Positions 35,553 through 45,856 are shown, counted from the first letter of the stretch. The stretch is DNA of 64,000 nt from Shimia sp. (GCF_022448905.1 NZ_JAKVCW010000010.1:1-64000), one strand, 5' to 3'. The notes: generated from the sequence alone by a model not told the origin. A program made the numbers and translations.

Positions 35553-36769
35553 CCCAGCTTTCAAACGCCCTTGATCGGGCGTTTGGCACGGATGTTCCCA
35601 CAAAACTTGGCGTGGCCGTCAGCGGTGGCGGCGACTCCATGGCACTGCTCGACCTTCTACGCCTATGGGGTAAGGCGGAGCTGGCTGTGGTCAGCGTGAA
35701 CCATGGTTTACGCACCGAAGCGGCTGAGGAACTGGGGTTGGTTGCAAGCTACGTCGCGCAGCACGACCTTTCGCATGACATTTTGCAGTGGCACTGGGAC
35801 CGCACGGGAAACCTCCAGAACGCCGCGCGCGAGGGGCGGCGGACGGCGATTGCCGATTGGGCCAAAGCGAATAAACTGCAGCACGTGGCTTTGGGCCACA
35901 CCCAAGATGATCAGGCCGAGACCTTTTTGATGCGCCTGTCGCGCGGGTCCGGTGTCGACGGGTTGGCCTGCATGTCGGAGCTTCGCAATCGCGATGGCCT
36001 GACCTGGCTGCGTCCGATGCTGGAGATCTCTCGCGAGGATTTGCGCCAGCATCTGCGCGACAATGGGATCCTTTGGGCGGACGATCCCAGCAACGAAGAC
36101 CCGCGCTTTGACCGCGTGAAGGCGCGGCAGATGTATGAAACCCTGACGCCGCTTGGCCTGACCACAGACCGGTTGGCACAAACCGCCGCGCATATGGGGC
36201 GCGAAAGAGACGTGCGTGATTGGGCGCTCAATACAGCGGCGCAAAACTATGCTACACTGGACGCCGGTGACGTGGTTTTGGAGGCAGAAGCGCAGAAGGC
36301 GCTGCCGGAAGCCCTGTATTCGCGTTTGATGGCTGAAGCGTTGTCGGCTGTGTCTGGCGCGGAATACAAACCGCGGTTCCGTGCCTTACGTGCTGCAATC
36401 GAAGCGGGTCAGCCAATCTCGCTCCACGGGTGCTTGATCTTGCCGTCAAAACAGTCGGTGCGCATCACGCGGGAGCTTGCGGCCATCCAAGAGACGCGGT
36501 GCCACGTATCTGAGATATGGGATGGCAGATGGCGGTTCGTACCACCGGAGGGCCTTGATGTGACGGAGATGGAGATTGCAGCCCTTGGCGAGCAGGGGCT
36601 CCGGGAGATTGACGACTGGCGGTCGCTTGGACGCCCAAGGCCTTCGGTGCTTGCCTCGCCGGCGGTGTGGCACGGTGAAAAATTGATCGCAGCGCCGTTG
36701 GCTGGCCTCAAGAATGGCTGGCATGTGAGGCATTTGCCCCACACCAGTGTTTTTGGCACGACTTGTTAG
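35543..36769 (+). CDS. tilS: TilS, tRNA(Ile)-lysidine synthetase
   Basis: This 408-residue enzyme uses ATP and lysine to modify C34 of tRNA-Ile(CAU), which changes codon and charging specificity. The PP-loop is VSGGGDSMALLDLL near residues 27-40, followed by VNHGLRTEAAEE and the GHTQDDQAETFLMRLSRGSGVDGLACM core. The start is the GTG at 35543 inside the cpoB tail, in frame with the family N-terminus. The last ~100 residues are more variable, as in other TilS proteins. Confidence 0.92.
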   Translation: MLLTQLSNALDRAFGTDVPTKLGVAVSGGGDSMALLDLLRLWGKAELAVVSVNHGLRTEAAEELGLVASYVAQHDLSHDILQWHWDRTGNLQNAAREGRRTAIADWAKANKLQHVALGHTQDDQAETFLMRLSRGSGVDGLACMSELRNRDGLTWLRPMLEISREDLRQHLRDNGILWADDPSNEDPRFDRVKARQMYETLTPLGLTTDRLAQTAAHMGRERDVRDWALNTAAQNYATLDAGDVVLEAEAQKALPEALYSRLMAEALSAVSGAEYKPRFRALRAAIEAGQPISLHGCLILPSKQSVRITRELAAIQETRCHVSEIWDGRWRFVPPEGLDVTEMEIAALGEQGLREIDDWRSLGRPRPSVLASPAVWHGEKLIAAPLAGLKNGWHVRHLPHTSVFGTTC

Positions 36770-36824
36770 AGCCTTTGCCAATTCGCACATTGATTACGGC
36801 CTCGCGATCTCTATTTAACTCTGT

Positions 36825-36850
36825 ACGCCCTCGTGATAGGTCACGGGCGT
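36825..36850 (+). other. Stem-loop in the ftsH leader
   Basis: ACGCCC-TC-GTGA pairs with TCAC-GGGCGT around the loop TAGG, giving 10 base pairs and a 2-base bulge. It ends 7 bases before the AAGGGAG of ftsH. No T-run follows. It may be a tilS mRNA end or an ftsH leader structure. Confidence 0.4.
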
Positions 36851-36869
36851 TCTGAAAGGGAGACTTGCC

Positions 36870-38789
36870 TTGGGCAATGCGAGAAATGTAGCTTTCTGGG
36901 TCGTGCTGTTTTTGCTGATCCTGGCTTTGTTCAACTTGTTCAGCGGAGACAGCAGCTCGCTGCAAAGCCGTGAAAGCAGTTATTCGGACTTTGTGGCTTC
37001 GGTGGAAGCCGGGCAGGTCCAGAATGTGGTCATTGATGGCGAGAAACTGCGCTATCAGACACAGGATGGCTCGACCAGTTCGACCATTTTGCCTCGGGAC
37101 GCAGAGGTGACACAGCTTCTGACCGAAAAAGGCATTGATGTGCGCGCCGAGAGCCAGGAAACCTCCGGCCTGCAAGCCTTCCTGATCAGCCTTTTGCCTT
37201 TCCTTCTGTTGATCGGTGTCTGGATCTACTTCATGAACCGCATGCAGGGTGGCGGCAAAGGTGGCGCGATGGGCTTTGGCAAATCCAAAGCCAAGATGCT
37301 GACCGAAAAGCATGGCCGCGTGACCTTTGACGATGTGGCTGGCATTGATGAGGCCAAAGAAGAGCTGGAAGAGATTGTTGAATTCCTGCGCAACCCGCAG
37401 AAGTTCTCCCGCCTTGGCGGAAAAATCCCGAAAGGCGCGCTGCTTGTGGGCCCTCCCGGCACCGGTAAAACCCTTCTTGCCCGCGCGATTGCTGGCGAAG
37501 CAGGTGTGCCGTTCTTCACCATCTCCGGGTCCGACTTTGTTGAAATGTTTGTGGGTGTGGGTGCCTCCCGTGTCCGTGACATGTTTGAGCAGGCCAAGAA
37601 AAACGCGCCTTGTATCGTCTTTATCGACGAGATCGACGCCGTGGGTCGTCATCGTGGTGCTGGCTACGGCGGTGGCAACGACGAACGTGAACAGACCCTC
37701 AACCAGTTGCTGGTGGAGATGGACGGCTTTGAAGCCAACGAGGGTGTGATCATCCTCGCGGCGACCAACCGTCGTGACGTGCTCGACCCTGCGCTGCTGC
37801 GTCCGGGCCGTTTTGACCGCAATGTGACCGTGGGCAACCCGGACATCAAAGGCCGTGAAAAAATCCTCGGCGTGCACGCCCGCAAAACCCCGCTGGGCCC
37901 AGACGTAGACCTGCGCATCATCGCGCGTGGTACGCCTGGTTTCTCGGGTGCCGATCTGGCCAACCTCGTGAACGAGGCCGCGTTGATGGCGGCGCGTGTC
38001 GGTCGTCGCTTTGTCACCATGGAGGATTTTGAATCCGCCAAAGACAAGGTGATGATGGGCGCAGAACGCCGCTCGATGGTGCTGACGCAGGATCAAAAAG
38101 AGAAAACCGCCTATCACGAAGCGGGCCACGCGCTGGTGGGCTTGAAGCTGCCAGAATGTGATCCGGTCTACAAAGCGACGATCATCCCGCGTGGTGGTGC
38201 GTTGGGGATGGTTGTGTCTCTGCCCGAGATGGACCGTTTGAACTGGCACAAGTCCGAGTGTGAGCAGAAGCTGGCGATGACTATGGCGGGTAAGGCGGCC
38301 GAGATCATCAAATACGGTGACGACCACGTGTCCAACGGCCCTGCCGGTGACATTCAGCAGGCGAGCCAACTGGCGCGCGCCATGGTGATGCGCTGGGGCA
38401 TGTCGGATAAAGTGGGCAACATCGATTATGCCGAGGCGCACGAAGGCTACCAAGGCAACACCGGTGGGTTCTCCGTATCGGCACACACCAAAGAGCTGAT
38501 CGAAGAAGAGGTGAAGCGCCTCATCCAGGATGGCTACGACGCCGCGCACAAATTGCTGACTGACTACAACGAAGAGTGGGAACGTCTGGCGCAGGGACTT
38601 CTGGAATATGAGACCTTGACCGGTGACGAAATCAAGCGTGTGATGGACGGAGAGCCGCCGCACTCTGATGACAACAACGGCGATGATACGGACGAAGGCA
38701 ACGCCCCAAGCGTGACCGCGATCCCGAAAACAAAGCCGCGCAATAAGCCAAGTGGGGACGGCGGACTGGAGCCGGAACCCACGGCCTAA
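36870..38789 (+). CDS. ftsH: FtsH, membrane-bound ATP-dependent zinc protease
   Basis: This 639-residue protein has TM1 near residues 6-22 and TM2 near 102-120. The AAA module has Walker A GPPGTGKT around residue 194, Walker [12 protein letters not shown] and the second region of homology [19 protein letters not shown]. The zinc protease site is HEAGH near residues 415-419. FtsH degrades misfolded membrane proteins and short-lived regulators. The TTG at 36870 is taken as start because AGGGAG lies 7 bases upstream. The C-terminus is extended and acidic. Confidence 0.95.
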   Translation: MGNARNVAFWVVLFLLILALFNLFSGDSSSLQSRESSYSDFVASVEAGQVQNVVIDGEKLRYQTQDGSTSSTILPRDAEVTQLLTEKGIDVRAESQETSGLQAFLISLLPFLLLIGVWIYFMNRMQGGGKGGAMGFGKSKAKMLTEKHGRVTFDDVAGIDEAKEELEEIVEFLRNPQKFSRLGGKIPKGALLVGPPGTGKTLLARAIAGEAGVPFFTISGSDFVEMFVGVGASRVRDMFEQAKKNAPCIVFIDEIDAVGRHRGAGYGGGNDEREQTLNQLLVEMDGFEANEGVIILAATNRRDVLDPALLRPGRFDRNVTVGNPDIKGREKILGVHARKTPLGPDVDLRIIARGTPGFSGADLANLVNEAALMAARVGRRFVTMEDFESAKDKVMMGAERRSMVLTQDQKEKTAYHEAGHALVGLKLPECDPVYKATIIPRGGALGMVVSLPEMDRLNWHKSECEQKLAMTMAGKAAEIIKYGDDHVSNGPAGDIQQASQLARAMVMRWGMSDKVGNIDYAEAHEGYQGNTGGFSVSAHTKELIEEEVKRLIQDGYDAAHKLLTDYNEEWERLAQGLLEYETLTGDEIKRVMDGEPPHSDDNNGDDTDEGNAPSVTAIPKTKPRNKPSGDGGLEPEPTA

Positions 38790-38814
38790 CCTGAGGGATA
38801 GGCCCAAGACCATG

Positions 38815-38851
38815 AAACCCCGGAGCGTGAGGGCGCTCCGGGGTTTTTCTT
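38815..38851 (+). terminator. Rho-independent terminator of ftsH
   Basis: AAACCCCGGAGC and GCTCCGGGGTTT form a perfect 12-bp stem followed by TTCTTTT, 25 bases after the ftsH stop. Confidence 0.92.
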
Positions 38852-38970
38852 TTGGGAGGTCCAAATTGGATGGCTCACAGATGCTGAACACCCTCATCAC
38901 CCATCTTTGATTGTCAGCCAGACTCTCGACCTCTAGGTATCTGCCAAGCACTGTGACGAGGGAGCGCAAA

Positions 38971-39570
38971 ATGCCTGCATTAAAACCAACAACCTTTGAA
39001 GCCGAAGTGGTCTGGCTGGGCCGGGTGGCCAATTCGGAAGAAAACCTAAGCGCCGCGCCGGTGCCGTCGTTGGATCTGGCTTTGGGAGGCGATGCGGGCG
39101 AGTTTCACTCGGGCATCACACGGCCGTCCTGTGTGCGCGTCAAAGCGCTGTATGAGCGGGGCACCGAAATCATGAACGTGCGCCAGCTGTCGGTCTTGTC
39201 TCAGGAAGAACTCGACATGATCGCCAAAGACATGGGGCTTGAAGCCGTGGACCCGGCCTGGGTGGGCGCGTCGATTGTGCTCAAAGGCATTCCGGATTTT
39301 ACTCATGTGCCGCCAAATTCTCGCCTGCAAGGGCCGGACGGGGTGACCATCACCGTGGACATGGAAAACCGCCCCTGTGTGTTGCCCGGCCGGGTGATCG
39401 AGGGCGCCCATCCCGGCCATGGGCCCAAGTTCAAAACCGCCGCCACCGGCAAACGCGGTGTGACCGCTTGGGTGGAGCGGGCAGGCACGCTGTCCGTGGG
39501 CGATACCATGCGCTTGTTTGTGCCGGACCAGCCGGTCTGGAGCCATCTGGAGCGCGCCCGCAAATCCTGA
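38971..39570 (+). CDS. MOSC domain-containing protein
   Basis: This 199-residue protein has a MOSC domain (the sulfur-carrier domain of molybdenum cofactor sulfurase). Visible parts are LALGGDAGEFHSGITRPSCVRV, NVRQLSVLSQEELDMIAKDMGLEAVDPAWVGASIVLKGIPDFTHVPPNSRL and VDMENRPCVLPGRVIEG with the conserved cysteine. Such proteins detoxify N-hydroxylated compounds or modify sulfur on Mo cofactor in relatives; the substrate here is unknown. GAGGGAG precedes the ATG at 38971, which is preferred over an in-frame ATG at 38911. Confidence 0.88.
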   Translation: MPALKPTTFEAEVVWLGRVANSEENLSAAPVPSLDLALGGDAGEFHSGITRPSCVRVKALYERGTEIMNVRQLSVLSQEELDMIAKDMGLEAVDPAWVGASIVLKGIPDFTHVPPNSRLQGPDGVTITVDMENRPCVLPGRVIEGAHPGHGPKFKTAATGKRGVTAWVERAGTLSVGDTMRLFVPDQPVWSHLERARKS

Positions 39571-39651
39571 GTGTGCAGACATTCCACTAAGGGTGGTCCT
39601 TGTGCCCGATCCTGACGTAACGTCTCCAAAACGAAACCGGCGCCTCTTATG

Positions 39652-39719
39652 CCGACGCTAGAAGCGTCGGATATGTCGGAAACGCATCTCATTGCCGTTT
39701 TTTCGGCGCTACAAATGAG
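39652..39719 (+). promoter_or_regulatory. Structured leader upstream of fhs
   Basis: Two stem-loops lie in the 184-base gap before fhs. One is CCGACGC / GCGTCGG with loop TAGAA. The second has CTCATT (39688-39693) paired with AATGAG (39714-39719) and enclosing GCCG / CGGC. It may be a leader or operator. I cannot match it to a known riboswitch. Confidence 0.35.
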
Positions 39720-39754
39720 GTGAGAGAGCGTCAAATTTTATGACAGGGACCACC

Positions 39755-41431
39755 ATGAGCTTCAAAACCGATATTGAAATCGCCCGTGAGGCAAAGAAAC
39801 AACCTATCCAGGAGATTGGCGCAAAGCTGGGTATTGGCAGTGAGGATTTGCTGCCCTACGGCCACGACAAAGCCAAGATCAGCCAGGAGTTCATCAACTC
39901 CGTGCAGGACCGTGAAAACGGCAAGCTGATTCTGGTGACCGCGATCAACCCAACCCCTGCGGGCGAAGGCAAAACCACCACCACCGTCGGCCTGGGCGAC
40001 GGTCTGAACGCGATTGGCAAAAAAGCCGCTGTGTGTATCCGCGAGGCCTCCTTGGGGCCAAACTTCGGCATGAAGGGCGGCGCCGCGGGCGGTGGCTACG
40101 CGCAAATCGTGCCAATGGAAGAGATGAACCTGCACTTCACGGGCGACTTCCACGCAATCACCTCTGCGCACAACCTGCTGTCGGCGATGATCGACAACCA
40201 CATCTACTGGGGCAACGAGCTGGAAATCGACGAACGCCGTGTGACTTGGCGTCGTGTGCTCGACATGAACGACCGCGCGCTGCGTGACACCGTGACTTCG
40301 CTTGGCGGCGTTGCCAACGGCTTCCCACGTCAGACCGGCTTTGACATCACCGTGGCCTCCGAGGTTATGGCGATCCTGTGTCTCGCCAACAATCTGGATG
40401 ACCTGCAAAAACGTCTGGGTGACATGATTGTGGCCTACCGCCGTGACCGCAGCCCGATCTATGCGCGCGACATCAAAGCCGACGGCGCAATGACCGTTTT
40501 GCTGAAAGACGCGATGCAGCCGAACCTGGTGCAGACGTTGGAGAACAACCCGGCCTTTGTACACGGCGGCCCATTCGCCAACATCGCCCACGGCTGTAAC
40601 TCCGTGATCGCCACCACCACCGCGCTGAAGGTTGCGGATTATGTGGTGACCGAAGCGGGCTTTGGTGCCGATCTGGGCGCCGAGAAGTTCATGAACATCA
40701 AATGCCGCAAAGCGGGCCTTGCGCCGGATGCGGTTGTGCTGGTGGCCACCATCCGCGCGATGAAAATGAACGGCGGCGTTGCCAAAGCAGACCTCGGCGC
40801 GGAAAACGTCGATGCGGTGAACGAAGGCTGCGCCAACCTGGGCCGTCACATCGGCAACCTGAAGCAGTTCGGCGTGCCAGTTGTTGTGGCGATCAACCAC
40901 TTTGTCTCCGACACAGACGCCGAAGTACAGGCAGTCAAAGACTATGTCGAAGGCCAAGGCTCTGAAGCCATTCTTTGCCAGCACTGGGAGAAAGGTTCCG
41001 AAGGCACCAAAGAACTCGCAACCCGTATTGCAGAAATCGCCGACGCCGGTGTGAGCCAGTTTGCGCCACTCTACAAAGACGAGCTGCCGCTGTTTGAGAA
41101 AATTGAGCGCATCGCAACCTCGATCTACCGCGCGGATGAGGTGCTGGCGGATAAGAAAATCCGTGATCAGCTCAAGGCCTGGGAAGACGCGGGCTACGGC
41201 CACCTGCCGGTCTGTATGGCGAAGACCCAGTACAGCTTCTCCACCGACCCAAATCTGCGTGGTGCACCAACCGGCCACTCCGTGCCAGTGCGTGAGGTGC
41301 GCCTGAGCGCTGGCGCCGGCTTCATCGTGGTGATCTGTGGGTCGATCATGACCATGCCTGGCCTGCCACGCCACCCGGCGGCGGAGAATATCCGCATCAA
41401 TGACGAGGGACTGGTCGAAGGCCTGTTCTAA
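39755..41431 (+). CDS. fhs: Formate-tetrahydrofolate ligase
   Basis: This 558-residue enzyme makes 10-formyl-THF from formate, ATP and THF. The nucleotide loop is [19 protein letters not shown] near residues 66-84, and the length equals the family norm of about 557. The ATG at 39755 follows AGGG at good spacing; an ATG five codons upstream is possible but has no ribosome site. It is followed by a chorismate mutase gene and folD on the same strand, so it joins one-carbon metabolism at the C1-THF pool. Confidence 0.95.
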   Translation: MSFKTDIEIAREAKKQPIQEIGAKLGIGSEDLLPYGHDKAKISQEFINSVQDRENGKLILVTAINPTPAGEGKTTTTVGLGDGLNAIGKKAAVCIREASLGPNFGMKGGAAGGGYAQIVPMEEMNLHFTGDFHAITSAHNLLSAMIDNHIYWGNELEIDERRVTWRRVLDMNDRALRDTVTSLGGVANGFPRQTGFDITVASEVMAILCLANNLDDLQKRLGDMIVAYRRDRSPIYARDIKADGAMTVLLKDAMQPNLVQTLENNPAFVHGGPFANIAHGCNSVIATTTALKVADYVVTEAGFGADLGAEKFMNIKCRKAGLAPDAVVLVATIRAMKMNGGVAKADLGAENVDAVNEGCANLGRHIGNLKQFGVPVVVAINHFVSDTDAEVQAVKDYVEGQGSEAILCQHWEKGSEGTKELATRIAEIADAGVSQFAPLYKDELPLFEKIERIATSIYRADEVLADKKIRDQLKAWEDAGYGHLPVCMAKTQYSFSTDPNLRGAPTGHSVPVREVRLSAGAGFIVVICGSIMTMPGLPRHPAAENIRINDEGLVEGLF

Positions 41432-41490
41432 CGCATTGCGGTTTGGACTGAGGCGGGGTAGGGCATGCGCAACACTTGCGAGAGGATGCC

Positions 41491-41787
41491 ATGCTGAGCC
41501 CCGCCGATTGTCCTGACATGCCCACCCTGCGTGCGCAGATCGATACGCTGGACCGTGAATTGGTCCGCCTGCTGGCGCTGCGCACCACTTACATTGACCG
41601 CGCCGTTGAAATCAAAAGCGGCGTGGGGCTTCCCGCCAAAATTCCCGCCCGTGTCGAAGACGTTGTGGCCAAGGTCAAAGCGACCGCGACAGAAGAAGGG
41701 CTGGACACCGAGATCGCCGAGGCTCTGTGGCGCCAGTTGATTGACTGGTCCATCGCTCGGGAAGCCAAAACCATCAAGTTAGACTGA
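41491..41787 (+). CDS. Chorismate mutase (AroQ type)
   Basis: This 98-residue all-helical chorismate mutase converts chorismate to prephenate for Phe/Tyr synthesis. The AroQ helices are visible: TLRAQIDTLDRELVRLLALRTTYIDRAVEIK then PARVEDVVAKVKATATEEGLDTEIAEALWRQLIDWSIARE. The ATG at 41491 follows GAGAGG at 5-base spacing. It lies between fhs and folD, 60 bases after one and 72 before the other. Some members of this short type act as isochorismate-pyruvate lyases (PchB), so the exact reaction is not certain. Confidence 0.82.
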   Translation: MLSPADCPDMPTLRAQIDTLDRELVRLLALRTTYIDRAVEIKSGVGLPAKIPARVEDVVAKVKATATEEGLDTEIAEALWRQLIDWSIAREAKTIKLD

Positions 41788-41858
41788 CGCGCAAGGAGCG
41801 GCGCGTGTGAAAGCACCCACCGGGGCGCGCCCCCGGGCAGATCATAAAGGGGAGCGTG

Positions 41859-42761
41859 ATGAGCGCACAGATTATTGACGGCAAAGCCTTTGCGGCCACA
41901 GTTCGCGAGAAAGTGGCGGGCCATGTGGCACGTCTGAAAGAGGAAAACGACATCACACCCGGTCTGGCCGTGGTGCTGGTTGGCGAAGACCCAGCCTCGC
42001 AGGTCTATGTGCGCTCCAAAGGCAAACAGACCGTCGAAGTCGGCATGAACTCCTATGAGCACAAGCTCGATGCTGACACCTCCGAAGCAGACCTGCTGGC
42101 CCTGATCGACAAGCTGAACAACGATCCTGCGGTGCACGGCATACTGGTGCAACTGCCACTGCCCGGCCATCTGAACGAAGATCTGGTGATCAACTCGATC
42201 GATCCGGCCAAAGACGTGGATGGTTTCCACATTTCCAACGTGGGCCTTCTAGGCACGGGGCAGAAATCCATGGTGCCCTGCACACCGCTTGGCTGTCTGA
42301 TGATGCTGCGCGACCATCACGGCTCGCTGTCCGGCATGGATGCGGTGGTGATCGGCCGCTCCAACATCGTGGGCAAGCCAATGGCGCAGCTATTGCTGGG
42401 TGACAGCTGCACCGTGACCATCGCGCATTCCCGCACCAAAGACCTGCCAGACGTGGTACGCCGTGCCGACATCGTCGTGGCGGCTGTGGGGCGTCCTGAA
42501 ATGGTGCCAGGAGACTGGATCAAAGAAGGTGCCACTGTGATCGACGTGGGCATCAACCGCATCGACGCGCCAGAAAAAGGCGAAGGCAAAACCCGTCTGG
42601 TGGGCGACGTGCACTTTGAAAGTGCCGCGGCTGTGGCCGGTGCGATCACACCGGTGCCGGGTGGCGTAGGTCCAATGACAATCGCCTGCTTGTTGGCCAA
42701 CACCGTAACGGCGTGCTGCCGTGCCAACGGCCTGGCCGAGCCGGAAGGTTTGACGGCGTAA
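41859..42761 (+). CDS. folD: FolD, methylene-THF dehydrogenase / methenyl-THF cyclohydrolase
   Basis: This 300-residue bifunctional enzyme interconverts methylene-THF and formyl-THF with NADP. Catalytic features are [14 protein letters not shown] (the Tyr and Lys pair), [22 protein letters not shown] and the Rossmann [21 protein letters not shown] precedes the ATG at 41859. With fhs it moves one-carbon units between formate and the methylene level. Confidence 0.95.
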   Translation: MSAQIIDGKAFAATVREKVAGHVARLKEENDITPGLAVVLVGEDPASQVYVRSKGKQTVEVGMNSYEHKLDADTSEADLLALIDKLNNDPAVHGILVQLPLPGHLNEDLVINSIDPAKDVDGFHISNVGLLGTGQKSMVPCTPLGCLMMLRDHHGSLSGMDAVVIGRSNIVGKPMAQLLLGDSCTVTIAHSRTKDLPDVVRRADIVVAAVGRPEMVPGDWIKEGATVIDVGINRIDAPEKGEGKTRLVGDVHFESAAAVAGAITPVPGGVGPMTIACLLANTVTACCRANGLAEPEGLTA

Positions 42762-42784
42762 GGCGATCGCTGAGATGAAACTGG

Positions 42785-42815
42785 AAAGGGTCGCTTTGGC
42801 GGCCCTTTTTATTTT
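42785..42815 (+). terminator. Rho-independent terminator of folD
   Basis: AAAGGGTCGC and GCGGCCCTTT pair with one G-U around TTTG and are followed by TTATTTT, 24 bases after the folD stop. Confidence 0.88.
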
Positions 42816-42915
42816 CTCCTTTGCCAAATCCCTGATTTGGCAGCGCCCGAACCGCCCCCACGGGGCGGGCGCTTCGCTTCCAGCCCCTCGGTTCGGGCGC
42901 GATGGCTTTCTACTG

Positions 42916-44316
42916 TCAGTCAGCCCATGGCCCGTGATGGCCGCTGCCCCCATCGACCCGCGCAAAGCTGTGGCGGCCAAAGAAATCGCGCTGCCCTTGA
43001 ATCAGATCCGCGGTGCCGCGCGATTGTGTCATGCCGTCAAACCATGCCAACGCGGCCGTCATCACCGGCACTGGATGCCCGGCGGCGATGGCGGCGCCCA
43101 CCACAGCGCGCAACGCTGGAACCGCGTCTTTAAGCGTCGCCGCCATCTCCGGCGCATAGGCCAGAAGGCCAGCCGGTGGCGCGTTGCGGAAGGCGTCCGC
43201 AATGCCGCTGAGCAATTCAGACCGAATGATGCAGCCCGCCCGCCAGATCTCTGCACAGCGCGACAGGTCCAAATCCCAGCCAAACTCGTCAGACGCGCTA
43301 GACAACAGGTCAAACCCCTGACTGTGACCGATAATGCGTGTCGCCAAGGCTGCTTGTTCTATTTGCGCTGTTGTCACCGCAACCGTACCTCGCGTTGGCG
43401 CAAAAATCTCTTCGCCAACGGCGCGTGCCTCACGACCTGCGGACCAAACGCGCGCGCCCACCGCAGCCTCAACCGTATTGGCAGCCACGCCCAGTTTCTG
43501 CGCTTCAATCGCGGTCCAGCGGCCAGTGCCTTTTTGGCCAGCGGTGTCGACAATCACATCCACCAGCGGCTTGTCTGTCTTGGGATCAATCGTCTGAAGA
43601 ACTTCGGCGGAGATCTCCGCGAGATAACTGCGCATCGGCCCATTGTTCCAGCGCTCAAACTCCGCGCCAATCTCCGCTGGCGATATCGTCAAACCATGGC
43701 GCATCAGGCCATAGCTCTCCGCCAAAAGCTGCATGTCGGCATATTCAATGCCGTTGTGCACCGTCTTCACAAAATGCCCGGCACCATCCGGCCCGACATG
43801 ATCGACACAAGGTTCACCCTCAAACTTGGCCGAGATCGCTTCCAGCATGGGGCGCATTGCCTCCCAAACCGAGGCTGTGCCGCCCACCATCATCGACGGG
43901 CCAGTGCGCGCACCAAACTCGCCGCCGGACACGCCCATGCCCATATAGGCCAACCCGCTGGCCTCCAGGTCGGCGGCGCGGCGGCGGGTGTCCTGAAAAT
44001 CAGAGTTGCCTGCATCAATCAGCACATCTCCGGGCTGCATGTGCGGGCGGGCTTGGGCAATGGCCTCTTCCACAGCCTGACCCGCAGGGATCAGGAAAAT
44101 GATCGCGCGGGGGGCGGGCATGTCCCGTACCATGTCGGCCAGGCTGTCGTGGCCGGTGAAATTTCCTTCAAAGGCAGGTGCGTTAGCCACAAAACTGTCC
44201 ATATCGACTTTGCGATAGGAGGCCACATGAAGATTAAAACCGTTTTCGGCGATGTTATGCGCCAGGGCGGTGCCCATTGTACCAAGTCCGTAGAGGCCAA
44301 AATTTGCAAGCGTCAT
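42916..44316 (-). CDS. gnd: 6-Phosphogluconate dehydrogenase (decarboxylating)
   Basis: This 466-residue enzyme oxidises 6-phosphogluconate to ribulose 5-phosphate with NADP. It has the Rossmann loop FGLYGLGTMGTALAHN, the substrate loop YMGMGVSGGEFGARTGPSMMVGG, the catalytic Lys in GAGHFVKTVHNGIEYADMQLLAE, and the C-terminal RDFFGRHSF. The ATG at 44316 follows AAGGAG at 8-base spacing. It is placed 82 bases after gntK on the minus strand, giving a gluconate route: gluconate to 6-phosphogluconate to ribulose 5-phosphate. Confidence 0.95.
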   Translation of the reverse strand: MTLANFGLYGLGTMGTALAHNIAENGFNLHVASYRKVDMDSFVANAPAFEGNFTGHDSLADMVRDMPAPRAIIFLIPAGQAVEEAIAQARPHMQPGDVLIDAGNSDFQDTRRRAADLEASGLAYMGMGVSGGEFGARTGPSMMVGGTASVWEAMRPMLEAISAKFEGEPCVDHVGPDGAGHFVKTVHNGIEYADMQLLAESYGLMRHGLTISPAEIGAEFERWNNGPMRSYLAEISAEVLQTIDPKTDKPLVDVIVDTAGQKGTGRWTAIEAQKLGVAANTVEAAVGARVWSAGREARAVGEEIFAPTRGTVAVTTAQIEQAALATRIIGHSQGFDLLSSASDEFGWDLDLSRCAEIWRAGCIIRSELLSGIADAFRNAPPAGLLAYAPEMAATLKDAVPALRAVVGAAIAAGHPVPVMTAALAWFDGMTQSRGTADLIQGQRDFFGRHSFARVDGGSGHHGPWAD

Positions 44317-44398
44317 CGGTTTGCTCCTTGTCATCAAGGCAATTAAGTGAGTTGGCCGTGCCGCCCGAAACCGCGGTGCGCTGCCCCTATGTCATGCG

Positions 44399-44953
44399 CT
44401 AACAGAGGGATGTCAATCGGTCGTTGGTCGATAACGCCAAAAGCGTTTCTTTGATTTGGCCCACGGATATGTCGGGAGGCAAGCTGGCGTCAACGGTCAC
44501 GCAGGTCTCATCCGGGGTCGGGGGCTCTAATGTCTCCAGTTGGCTATCAAGCAGGCTTGGCGGCATAAAGTGGTCCGCTCTGCCGGTGATACGTGCGCGG
44601 ATCGTGTCAGGATCCGCCGCGAGATAGACAGTGATAGCGTCAGGGTTCCTGGCGCGCAAAATATCCCGATAACTGCGTTTGAGCGCAGAACAGGCTACCA
44701 CCACAGGCGTATCCGGCCGAGCTGTCCGCGCCTGCTGCATTGCGCCCGCCAACGCGTCCAGCCAGGGGTGCCGCATTGTGTCCGTTAATGGCGTACCAGC
44801 CGCCATGGCAGCAATGTTGTCCGGGGGATGATATTCATCCGCTTCAATGTAGCGCCCGCCGATCTGTTCCGCCAAAGCCTGCGCCACCGTGGTTTTGCCT
44901 ACCCCGCTGACACCCATTACGATGAGTGCCCGGCCGCTTATGTCTTGGGTCAT
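44399..44953 (-). CDS. gntK: Gluconokinase
   Basis: This 184-residue P-loop kinase phosphorylates D-gluconate. Walker A is GVSGVGKT at residues 14-21, with the substrate segment EADEYHPPDNIAAMAAGTPLTDTMRHPWLDAL and ACSALKRSYRDILR, both diagnostic for thermoresistant-type gluconokinase. The ATG at 44953 follows GGGAGG at 6 bases. It is upstream of gnd on the minus strand and downstream of bhcR by 48 bases, so read-through from bhcR is possible. Confidence 0.93.
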   Translation of the reverse strand: MTQDISGRALIVMGVSGVGKTTVAQALAEQIGGRYIEADEYHPPDNIAAMAAGTPLTDTMRHPWLDALAGAMQQARTARPDTPVVVACSALKRSYRDILRARNPDAITVYLAADPDTIRARITGRADHFMPPSLLDSQLETLEPPTPDETCVTVDASLPPDISVGQIKETLLALSTNDRLTSLC

Positions 44954-45001
44954 GTCGCGCCTCCCTCTCTGCCTCCACATAAATGGTAGCGCAAACATTT
45001 T

Positions 45002-45844
45002 TCAAGGTGCCGTGGCCTCCCCGCCAATCGCAAGGGTCAATTCCCGAGCCGCCGCGGTCACGGCCTTCGCCAGACGGTCAGTTTCCGCCGCACTCACACG
45101 ACTTGCGGGGCCCGACACGGAAATGCCCGCCACCGCCTCGCCGTTAAAGTCAAACACCGGAGCTGCGATACAACGCATGCCCATGTTGCGCTCCTCGTCG
45201 TCTACAGAGTAACCACGCTCCCGAATGGCAAGCAGGTCTTCAAGAAGCGCATCCACATCGGTGATGGTGCGCTCGGTGAATGCTGTGAGCTCTTCGGTGG
45301 CCAAAAGCCGATTGCGCCGACCTGCTTCCATTTGTGCCAACAAGGCCTTGCCAATGCCGGAGGCATGCATCTGCGAGAGGGTGCCAGGTGGGAAAAACGC
45401 CCGGATGGTGGCGTGTGTTTCCACTTGGCTGAGGAAGAGTACCTGTCCTTCGCGCTCCACGCCAAGGTTGGCGGTTTCCCCGGTCAGCTCCATCAGCTTG
45501 CGCATCACAGGCCGCGCGCGGTCCACCAAACTGGTGCGCCGCAAGAAACGGGCACCAATGATGAAGGCGCGGGGGCCAATGTGCCAAAGCTGCTCGCGGT
45601 TCTCAAATTCGACCAGCCCACGGGTCTCCAGTGTCACCAGAATGCGGTACACCGTGGCTGGAGATTGCCTCATCTCGTCGGCAATCTGCGACAAGGTCTT
45701 GCCCTGTGCCTCGCTCAGATACTCAAACACCCCCATCGCGCGATCGAGTGATTTGATGGTGTTTTGCGCGGTCTTGTCATGCCAGTCACGCGGACGACCA
45801 CGCGCCTTTGGACCGCCATTTTCGCCATTCCTTTGAGAAACCAT
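45002..45844 (-). CDS. bhcR: BhcR, IclR family regulator of the beta-hydroxyaspartate cycle
   Basis: This 280-residue IclR regulator has an N-terminal winged helix (SLDRAMGVFEYLSEAQGKTLSQIADEMRQSPATVYRILVTLETRG) and a C-terminal ligand domain (FFPPGTLSQMHASGIGKALLAQ, FDFNGEAVAGISVSGP). In Paracoccus the matching regulator binds the bhc promoter and responds to glyoxylate. It is divergent from bhcA, with 169 bases of AT-rich DNA between them. The ATG at 45844 follows GAAGGGG. The divergent bhcABCD order is the basis for the name. Confidence 0.93.
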   Translation of the reverse strand: MVSQRNGENGGPKARGRPRDWHDKTAQNTIKSLDRAMGVFEYLSEAQGKTLSQIADEMRQSPATVYRILVTLETRGLVEFENREQLWHIGPRAFIIGARFLRRTSLVDRARPVMRKLMELTGETANLGVEREGQVLFLSQVETHATIRAFFPPGTLSQMHASGIGKALLAQMEAGRRNRLLATEELTAFTERTITDVDALLEDLLAIRERGYSVDDEERNMGMRCIAAPVFDFNGEAVAGISVSGPASRVSAAETDRLAKAVTAAARELTLAIGGEATAP

Positions 45845-45856
45845 AAACAGCCCCTT

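Noticed and set aside
36708..39032. Very long open frame antisense to ftsH (774 codons)
   Set aside because: It mirrors the GC-rich third-position bias of ftsH on the other strand, has a low-complexity His/Arg-rich translation, no ribosome site and no recognisable domain.
39731..41374. Long open frame antisense to fhs
   Set aside because: Same codon-bias shadow; fhs itself is unambiguous.
42775..44346. Long plus-strand frame antisense to gnd
   Set aside because: Starts in the folD terminator and mirrors gnd; no domain.
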